Positions 1 through 4,896 of a DNA stretch of 8,137 bases are shown in pieces. Origin of the DNA: Gammaproteobacteria bacterium (GTDB lineage: Bacteria > Pseudomonadota > Gammaproteobacteria > Pseudomonadales > Pseudohongiellaceae); assembly GCA_003556835.1 (NCBI GenBank), contig PWQG01000123.1, positions 1-8,137 of the forward strand, given 5' to 3'. Below the pieces are notes generated by a model. The model saw only the letters and a list, made by a program, of their open reading frames with translations. It was not told where the DNA came from and did not search any database. Position 1 is the stretch's first letter, and every line of letters starts with the position of its first letter. A program made the position numbers and the translations under genes.

Positions 1-1
1 C

Positions 2-562
2 CACCAATGTCGACGCCAGCCGCCGGATTTCGATCGCTGCCTGGCGCTGTTCGACTACCTCAATCCGATCGATGGCCTGATCAGCCGCTTCAAGTATCAC
101 CAGGATCTGGCTGCCGGCCACCTGATGCGCAAACTGCTGCAAAGCAACATGCTGCGCTTCCATCAGGAAATGCAGCTGAGCCTGCCCCAACGCCTGATCC
201 CCGTACCCCTGCATCGCAGCCGCTTGCGACAACGCGGTTACAACCAATCACTGGAGCTCTGCCGGGGCATTCAGGCTGCAGCAGGGATCGTCATCGACCG
301 CCGCAGTTGCCGCAGGATCTGCCCAACGGCCGCACAGCAGGGGCTGGACCGACGCGGCCGTGAGCAGAATATGGCAGGAGCATTCGACATTCACAAACCA
401 GACCGGCTCCGAGGACTGCAACATGTGGCCATTGTGGACGACGTGGTCACCACTGGGGCGACCTGCAATGAACTGTCCCGCTTGCTGCGCCGCCACGGCG
501 TCACACAGGTTGATGTCTGGTGCCTCGCTCGCGTCCCTCCCGAAGAAGAAACCGCAACATGA
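2..562 (+). CDS. comF: ComF family phosphoribosyltransferase-like protein (5' partial)
   Basis: The 3' part of a ComF/GntX-family gene; 186 residues are visible. Family members are about 230 residues, so some 40 to 50 N-terminal residues, including most of the zinc-ribbon cysteines, lie left of the window. The Cys at visible residue 3 fits the last cysteine of that finger. Then come the family block FDYLNPIDGLISRFKYH (17-33), the segment IPVPLHRSRLRQRGYNQS (66-83), and the QQGLDRRGREQNMAGAF region (112-128). The phosphoribosyl-pyrophosphate binding loop is VAIVDDVVTTGAT (142-154), and VWCLAR near the end also matches the family. ComF is a cytoplasmic protein needed for natural transformation in several competent bacteria; its biochemical role is poorly defined, and non-competent species carry it too. 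The gene converges on the minus-strand gene ending at 682. In many Gammaproteobacteria comF lies beside bioB, which could be just outside this window. The ATG at 125 is internal, not the start. Confidence 0.93.
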   Translation, partial: HQCRRQPPDFDRCLALFDYLNPIDGLISRFKYHQDLAAGHLMRKLLQSNMLRFHQEMQLSLPQRLIPVPLHRSRLRQRGYNQSLELCRGIQAAAGIVIDRRSCRRICPTAAQQGLDRRGREQNMAGAFDIHKPDRLRGLQHVAIVDDVVTTGATCNELSRLLRRHGVTQVDVWCLARVPPEEETAT

Positions 563-681
563 ACGAAACACAATGCTTAACCGGGAACAATCGGAGTGGT
601 GGAACTGAAGGAGGTGGTGAATATGCGCACCATTCAGGCGGGGCCTGGCGCAGAGCAGTAGTGGAATTAATCAGAGCTTCC
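563..681. other. Convergent intergenic region with strong SD, 12-codon ORF and stem-loop
   Basis: This 119-base space separates the stop codons of two converging genes. On the plus strand it holds AAGGAGGTG (608-616), nine bases fully complementary to the usual 16S rRNA 3' end. Eight bases after AAGGAGG is an ATG at 623, opening the 12-codon frame MRTIQAGPGAEQ that ends at TAG 659-661. An 11-codon frame, MLNREQSEWWN (573-608), ends on the A that begins the SD, but it has no SD of its own. A stem-loop overlaps the 12-codon frame: CAGGC 635-639 pairs with GCCTG 643-647 around a GGG loop, and TGCGC 624-628 can pair with GCGCA 648-652, leaving a six-base bulge. Neither side of the stem carries a T-run, so it is not a classical intrinsic terminator, though it may still mark transcript ends for both genes. 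Whether anything here is translated is unknown. Confidence 0.35.
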
Positions 682-1434
682 CTAGAACTGGTACTTGATA
701 CTGCCGTAGGCAACCCGGCCATTGGCATCCAGCACCGCGCCTCCGGCGCCGCCCCCACCCTGATTGAGTCGCATCGCCGGCCGGCGATCGACGGTACTGC
801 GGATACCGATGGAGAACAGGGTGTTGCCACTGCGACCCGTTTTGAGATTGTAGCCGTAGCGCAGGTCCAGTGCAGCGATCTGACCCACCAACTCATCGAG
901 TTGACGCACGCTCAGATCGGTCAATTCCTTGCTACTGCTGAAACCGGTACCAAAATCGTCCACCGGATCACTGGCGTAATGGGTAGCGGCAGTGGCCACA
1001 TGGTTGCCGATCTGCCAACTGAATTCGAAGCTGCTGTGCATGTCGGACACCAGGCCCTGGGTCGGCGTGCTCGCCGCGCCCAGCTCTCCTGCATTGACCG
1101 AAAAAGCCTCCAGTGCGTTGTCGCCTGATGCGGCAACCCCGATCATGGACTGTGGCGCCAGATACCGGGTGCGCGTGCGCAAGACAAACTGACCGAAACG
1201 GGCAGACTCCCAGACATAGGATGCATCAAGATCAATGTTGGTGTCGTCTTTGGCGGAGCCGCGGATGTTCAGCAACACATCATAGTCCGCTTCCGCGAAG
1301 GGAGTGTATGTGGAATTCCAGTCCAGCAGCTCTGCAATATCAGCGCCTTGTCGCTCATCGGCATACAGGGAACCGGCCAGCAAAGCGCTGACGATACACA
1401 GAGTGATGGCCATTATTGTTCTTGCCGCAAGCAC
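682..1434 (-). CDS. Exported protein of unknown function, probable outer-membrane beta-barrel
   Basis: I do not recognise this 250-residue protein. The N-terminus is a clear Sec signal: Arg5, a hydrophobic stretch at about 8-21, and probable cleavage after SLYA (residue 25). The mature part lacks further long hydrophobic stretches. It shows alternating polar/apolar segments typical of beta-strands, such as YDVLLNIRG (51-59), IDLDASYVW (67-75), FVLRTRTRYL (83-92), SSFEFSWQIG (134-143) and ALDLRYGYNL (188-197). The chain ends in YGSIKYQF with a terminal Phe, the usual BAM-recognition ending of outer-membrane barrels. A glycine-rich stretch (226-232, GGGGAGG) lies just before the last strand and could be a loop. 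The GTG at 1434 is chosen as start because GGAGA sits seven bases upstream; the ATG at 1413 is an alternative with a weaker upstream site. The gap of 103 bases after folK suggests its own transcription unit. The barrel call is inference from pattern only, and the function is unknown. Confidence 0.75.
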   Translation of the reverse strand: MLAARTIMAITLCIVSALLAGSLYADERQGADIAELLDWNSTYTPFAEADYDVLLNIRGSAKDDTNIDLDASYVWESARFGQFVLRTRTRYLAPQSMIGVAASGDNALEAFSVNAGELGAASTPTQGLVSDMHSSFEFSWQIGNHVATAATHYASDPVDDFGTGFSSSKELTDLSVRQLDELVGQIAALDLRYGYNLKTGRSGNTLFSIGIRSTVDRRPAMRLNQGGGGAGGAVLDANGRVAYGSIKYQF

Positions 1435-1441
1435 TGCGTAT

Positions 1442-1446
1442 TCTCC
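1442..1446 (-). promoter_or_regulatory. Ribosome binding site deciding a GTG start
   Basis: Read on the minus strand this is GGAGA, seven bases before the GTG at 1434. It favours the GTG over the in-frame ATG seven codons later, whose upstream sequence has only a poor purine match. Confidence 0.6.
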
Positions 1447-1470
1447 ACTGGGGACACATCGGGTCTTAAA

Positions 1471-1499
1471 ACGATATCAGACTGGCCCGCAGGCGTAAA
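1471..1499 (-). promoter_or_regulatory. Possible sigma-70 promoter for the exported-protein gene
   Basis: On the minus strand TTTACG (1494-1499) and TATCGT (1471-1476) are separated by exactly 17 bases, each matching four of six consensus positions. Transcription would start near 1464, giving a leader of about 30 bases before the GTG at 1434. A 5-bp dyad (GCAGG 1489-1493 with CCTGC 1500-1504) brackets the -35 hexamer and could be an operator or chance. This is the best candidate in a 103-base gap, but the match is mediocre. Confidence 0.28.
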
Positions 1500-1537
1500 C
1501 CTGCTTAAAAGCGGTTTTCACCTGAATTGTGACCTCT

Positions 1538-2089
1538 TCACGTTTCCAGCAGCGGACGGCAATCTGTCGGGCCAAGCTCCCCGGCGAGATCCATCACCGT
1601 TCGGGACTGGCCGGGCAACACCAGCTCAGGCAATATTTCGGCCAGCGGATACAAGACAAAAGCACGCAGATGCGCCCGCGGATGCGGCAGGGTGAGCCAT
1701 GCCGAGGACTCGCGCTGGCCGGCAAAGCTGATCAGATCCAGGTCCAGAACCCGGGGCGCGTTGACCGCCCCGTCGCGTACCCGCCCAAAGTCCTGTTCGA
1801 TTTGCTGCAGCCGCCGCAAAAGGGCCGGGGCAGTCATATCCGGGCCGGGCTGCATCGCTACCACCGCATTGACAAAGACCGGTGAACCCGGCGGGCAATC
1901 GATCGGGACACTCTGCCAGAGGCTGGAGCGCCGCATGGATCGGGCACTCAGCTCCTGCAGAAGATCCATGGCCGAACACACGGTCGCGGCAGGACTGTCA
2001 CCCCGGGCGGAAGGCAGATTGGCGCCCAGCGCAACCAGCGCCAGCCGCGGACCGACATCAGCCGCCATGATACTGCGCGGACTGCTCAT
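1538..2089 (-). CDS. folK: 2-amino-4-hydroxy-6-hydroxymethyldihydropteridine pyrophosphokinase
   Basis: FolK (HPPK) transfers pyrophosphate from ATP to 6-hydroxymethyl-7,8-dihydropterin in cytoplasmic folate synthesis. The 183-residue product has the family blocks in order: LVALGANLPSARGD (18-31), the substrate-side segment CPPGSPVFVNAV (65-76), FGRVRD (101-106), the signature APRVLDLDLI (111-120) with the two magnesium-binding aspartates at 116 and 118, and LTLPHPRAHLRAFVLYPL (132-149). The residue at the position of E. coli Trp89 is Asn110; as I recall, NAPR-type sequences are common in betaproteobacterial FolK, so this is probably subfamily variation. The start is uncertain: ATG 2089 overlaps hemE by 32 bases and ATG 2068 by 11, and neither has a good Shine-Dalgarno, so translation is probably coupled to hemE. 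The second start gives 176 residues, closer to the family norm of about 160. It is the last gene of the co-directional run. This differs from the usual folK setting near pcnB/panB, so a second folK may exist elsewhere. Confidence 0.9.
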   Translation of the reverse strand: MSSPRSIMAADVGPRLALVALGANLPSARGDSPAATVCSAMDLLQELSARSMRRSSLWQSVPIDCPPGSPVFVNAVVAMQPGPDMTAPALLRRLQQIEQDFGRVRDGAVNAPRVLDLDLISFAGQRESSAWLTLPHPRAHLRAFVLYPLAEILPELVLPGQSRTVMDLAGELGPTDCRPLLET

Positions 2090-3125
2090 GGACGCTATCG
2101 ATGAAGACCTTCACATTGTCCGGATTGACTTCCGGTGTGATGCCGTGGCCGAGGTTGAACACATGACCATTGCCATTACCGTAGGCCTTGAGGATATGTC
2201 CCACTTCCGAGCGGATGGAAGCGGGATCAGCGTACAGTATGGCCGGATCCATGTTGCCTTGCAGAGCCACGCGATCACCAACCTGCTTCCGGGCGTCACC
2301 GATGTTGATGGTCCAATCCAGGCCCACACAATGACAGCCACTGTCAGCAATATCATTCAGCCACAGGCCACCGTTCTTGGTGAACAGGATTACCGGCACT
2401 TCACGGCCATCGGCTTCCTTGTGCAGACCGGCAACAATCTTCTTCATGTAGGCTAGGGAAAATTCCCGATAGCAGCTGCCGGACAGAATGCCGCCCCAAG
2501 TATCAAAAATCTGCACGATCTGGGCACCAGCTTCAATCTGGGCATTGAGATAGGCGGTGACAGTCACGGCCAGCTTGTCCAGCAACTGGTGCATGGCCTC
2601 GGGCTCGTTGTACATCAGCGCCTTGGCATTGCGGAAATCCTTGCTGCCACTGCCTTCCACCATATAGGTGGCCAGGGTCCAGGGGCTGCCGGAAAAACCG
2701 ATCAGTGGCAGTTCGCCATTGAGCTCACGCCGGATCATGGCAACCGCATCCATGACATAACCCAGATCACGCTTCACATCAGGCAACGGCAATTGCTCGA
2801 CCTCGGCAGCACTGCGGACGGTCTTGCGGAAACGGGGCCCCTCGCCGGGCTCGAAGTACAGGCCCAGACCCATGGCATCAGGTATGGTCAGAATATCGGA
2901 AAACAGGATGGCGGCATCCAGTTCGTAACGCCGCAGGGGTTGCATGGTGACTTCACAGGCCATTTCCGGCGACTGGCACAGGCTCATGAAATCCCCGGCC
3001 TTCTCCCGGGTGGCCCGGTATTCGGGCAGGTAGCGGCCGGCCTGACGCATCATCCAGACCGGGGTCACATCAACATCCTGCCCCGCCAGGGCTCGCAGGA
3101 TTCTATCGTTCTTCAGTTCGCTCAC
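2058..3125 (-). CDS. hemE: Uroporphyrinogen decarboxylase
   Basis: HemE removes the four acetate carboxyl groups of uroporphyrinogen III to give coproporphyrinogen III, a cytoplasmic step of heme synthesis that needs no cofactor. From the GTG start the product has 355 residues, essentially the length of E. coli HemE (354), and is alignable end to end from SELKNDR at the start to EQSAQYH at the end. Both family signatures are present: PVWMMRQAGRYLPEY (22-36) and GFSGSPWTLATYMVEG (143-158). The catalytic Asp in LFSDIL is residue 77, the active-site Tyr is 154 and the conserved His in NLGHGI is 327. The GTG at 3125 is preferred over the upstream ATG at 3158 because AAGGAG lies eight bases before it, family alignment begins there, and the ATG would lie inside aroB. 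The gap after aroB is 13 bases, and the SD overlaps the aroB stop, so the two are likely co-translated. Confidence 0.97.
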   Translation of the reverse strand: MSELKNDRILRALAGQDVDVTPVWMMRQAGRYLPEYRATREKAGDFMSLCQSPEMACEVTMQPLRRYELDAAILFSDILTIPDAMGLGLYFEPGEGPRFRKTVRSAAEVEQLPLPDVKRDLGYVMDAVAMIRRELNGELPLIGFSGSPWTLATYMVEGSGSKDFRNAKALMYNEPEAMHQLLDKLAVTVTAYLNAQIEAGAQIVQIFDTWGGILSGSCYREFSLAYMKKIVAGLHKEADGREVPVILFTKNGGLWLNDIADSGCHCVGLDWTINIGDARKQVGDRVALQGNMDPAILYADPASIRSEVGHILKAYGNGNGHVFNLGHGITPEVNPDNVKVFIDSVHEQSAQYHGG

Positions 3126-3133
3126 GTCGCGCA

Positions 3134-3139
3134 CTCCTT
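3134..3139 (-). promoter_or_regulatory. Ribosome binding site of hemE
   Basis: AAGGAG on the minus strand, eight bases before the GTG at 3125; its first base is the last base of the aroB stop codon. It settles the hemE start in favour of GTG 3125 rather than the ATG 33 bases upstream. Confidence 0.75.
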
Positions 3140-4230
3140 CAGTTTCGGCACAGGCCATCGCCGGCAGTCAGGGTCTGCTGCAGCAACTCCGGCCGGAATT
3201 CGGTTTCAATGACGGCATCCCCGAGGGCCCTGAGCAGCACCAGGCGGATCCGCCCATTTTCCACTTTCTTGTCCACCGCCATCAGGCGCAGGAAATCCTC
3301 CGCAGACATGTCGGCAGGCGGACATACGGGCAAGCCGGCTTCCCCGATCAATTGCCGGGCGCGCCAGGCATCTTTCTCCGACAACCAGCCGAGTCGCCAG
3401 GATAGATCGACCGCCATGACCATGCCGGCTCCAACCGCCTCGCCATGCAGCCACTTTCCATATCCCATCACCGACTCGATCGCATGACCGAAGGTATGAC
3501 CGAGATTGAGCAAAGCACGTATACCGGATTCTTTTTCATCCAGAGCGACAATCCGGGCCTTTTCCTCACAGCAGATCCGCACCGCCTCGCTCAGGAGCAC
3601 CGGGTCCTGCTGTCTCAGGCCCGGCATCTTGTCCTCCAGCCAGTCGAAGAACCCGGCGTTGCCCAGCAGGCCGTACTTGATGACTTCAGCCAGACCCGCA
3701 GACAACTCACGCTCCGGCAGGGTCCGCAGGGTGGCAATATCGGCCAGCACACACTGTGGCTGGTAAAAGGCACCAATCATGTTCTTACCCAGCGGATGAT
3801 TGACGCCGGTCTTGCCGCCCACGGAGGAGTCCACCTGGGCCAGCAGAGTGGTCGGTACCTGGATGAAATTCACCCCTCGCTGGTAGGTCGCGGCTGCAAA
3901 TCCCGTAATGTCACCTGTCACACCACCACCCAGGGCAATCAGGGTGGTGCCACGATCGTGACGCTGCTCCAGCAGGCGATCGTAGATGAGATTGACCGTA
4001 TCCAGGGTTTTTGTGTGTTCGCCATCGGGCAAGACGATGGTGTCGACCCGCAGGTCAGGCAGGGCCTTGCATAGCGCATCCAGATACAGCGGCGCCACAA
4101 CTTCGTTACTGACGATGAGTACACGCTGCCCCTTTATCCAGGGCTGCAACAGAGCACTCTGTTCCAGCAGACCGCTGCCTATCAATATCGGATAGCTGCG
4201 ATCCCCGAGATCCACATCCAGACTTATCAT
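3139..4230 (-). CDS. aroB: 3-dehydroquinate synthase
   Basis: AroB converts DAHP to 3-dehydroquinate, the second step of the shikimate pathway, using NAD and a divalent metal in the cytoplasm. The product from ATG 4230 is 363 residues, against 362 in E. coli. Visible blocks are the DGEHTKTL segment (69-76), the glycine-rich NAD-binding stretch LGGGVTGDITGFAAA (100-114), PTTLLAQVDSSVGGKTGVN (126-144) with Lys140, and the three metal ligands Glu182 (in AEVIKYG), His245 (in LNLGHTFGH) and His262 (in WLHGEAVGAG). DKKVENG (320-326) near the C-terminus is also typical. The open frame continues 56 codons upstream into aroK, but that part reads as out-of-frame sequence. The ATG at 4230 has AAAGAG five bases upstream and begins where the family begins. 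It lies 10 bases after aroK, the usual aroK-aroB operon pairing. Confidence 0.97.
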   Translation of the reverse strand: MISLDVDLGDRSYPILIGSGLLEQSALLQPWIKGQRVLIVSNEVVAPLYLDALCKALPDLRVDTIVLPDGEHTKTLDTVNLIYDRLLEQRHDRGTTLIALGGGVTGDITGFAAATYQRGVNFIQVPTTLLAQVDSSVGGKTGVNHPLGKNMIGAFYQPQCVLADIATLRTLPERELSAGLAEVIKYGLLGNAGFFDWLEDKMPGLRQQDPVLLSEAVRICCEEKARIVALDEKESGIRALLNLGHTFGHAIESVMGYGKWLHGEAVGAGMVMAVDLSWRLGWLSEKDAWRARQLIGEAGLPVCPPADMSAEDFLRLMAVDKKVENGRIRLVLLRALGDAVIETEFRPELLQQTLTAGDGLCRN

Positions 4231-4240
4231 GTCCACTCTT

Positions 4241-4813
4241 TCATTCCGGTTGATGCTTCGATCTCTCCTGCTCTGGCAGGGAGACCCCGTCACGCTGAAA
4301 CTGCCGGACACGACGCACGATTTCGGCAATGACACTGCGCGGCCCACGACGCGTGGTATCCACGACGATATGTGAGACTTCACGATACAGGGGGTCACGT
4401 TCGGCCATCAGCTCGCGGATACGCGTGCGCGGGTCGGCAGTCTGGAGCAGGGGGCGGTTACGATCCTTGGCGGTGCGCTGCTGCAACTGATTCAGGCTGG
4501 CCCGCAAATACACCACAATACCCCGCTCATGCAGCCGCTGGCGACTTGCTATCGAGAGGATGGCGCCACCGCCGGTTGCCAGCACGATGCCGGAGAGGGC
4601 GCTGAGCTCCTCTATCATACGCTCCTCGCGTTGGCGAAAACCGGCCTCACCCTCCACGTCGAAAATCCAGGGTATGTCGGCCCCGGTGACGCGCTCGATT
4701 TCGCGGTCCGAATCGTAAAATTCTGTCCCCAGCTCGGCCGCGAGGGTGCGGCCGATGGTGCTTTTGCCAACCCCCATGGGACCAACCAGAAAAACATTCT
4801 CATCCTGCTGCAT
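4241..4813 (-). CDS. aroK: Shikimate kinase I
   Basis: AroK phosphorylates shikimate at the 3-hydroxyl with ATP, upstream of chorismate. The 190-residue product shows the Walker A loop GPMGVGKST (11-19), the DSD motif (34-36) with the Mg/shikimate aspartates, Arg60 in GFRQRE, the GGG shikimate-binding motif (81-83) after VLAT, the LID segment DRNRPLL (117-123) with Arg120, and Arg139 in AERDPLY. It resembles E. coli AroK (173 residues) closely but carries about 17 extra polar residues at the C-terminus, after VRQF. No good Shine-Dalgarno precedes ATG 4813, and no better start is seen. An 83-base gap separates it from pilQ upstream, the widest joint in the run, and I could not find a convincing promoter or terminator in it. 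The next gene downstream is aroB, 10 bases away. Confidence 0.96.
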   Translation of the reverse strand: MQQDENVFLVGPMGVGKSTIGRTLAAELGTEFYDSDREIERVTGADIPWIFDVEGEAGFRQREERMIEELSALSGIVLATGGGAILSIASRQRLHERGIVVYLRASLNQLQQRTAKDRNRPLLQTADPRTRIRELMAERDPLYREVSHIVVDTTRRGPRSVIAEIVRRVRQFQRDGVSLPEQERSKHQPE

Positions 4814-4896
4814 GGAGGATCGCGCCGTCTGCTACCGTGTGATTTCAGGCAGGCAATGAAACCAGCATCGGCAGCAAAATACAAGCGGCGGCTTCT

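Noticed and set aside
624..652. Stem-loop as a bidirectional intrinsic terminator for comF and the exported-protein gene
   Set aside because: The stem is plausible but neither strand has a T-run after it, so I describe it only as a stem-loop.
559..1128. Plus-strand open frame starting at an ATGA overlap with the comF stop (MNETQCLTG...)
   Set aside because: Most of it is antisense to the exported-protein gene, which has a signal peptide, an SD and a barrel-like C-terminus. This frame has no SD at its ATG and its composition looks like a shadow.
1692..2456. 254-codon plus-strand open frame opposite folK and hemE
   Set aside because: Antisense shadow over two conserved enzyme genes; no SD or domain support.
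4231..4398. Upstream 56-codon extension of the aroB open frame
   Set aside because: It overlaps aroK in another frame and has no resemblance to AroB; ATG 4230 gives the family length and N-terminus.
4881..4896. Short hairpin after pilQ as a terminator
   Set aside because: Only four base pairs; too weak, and the downstream T-run is broken by A and G.
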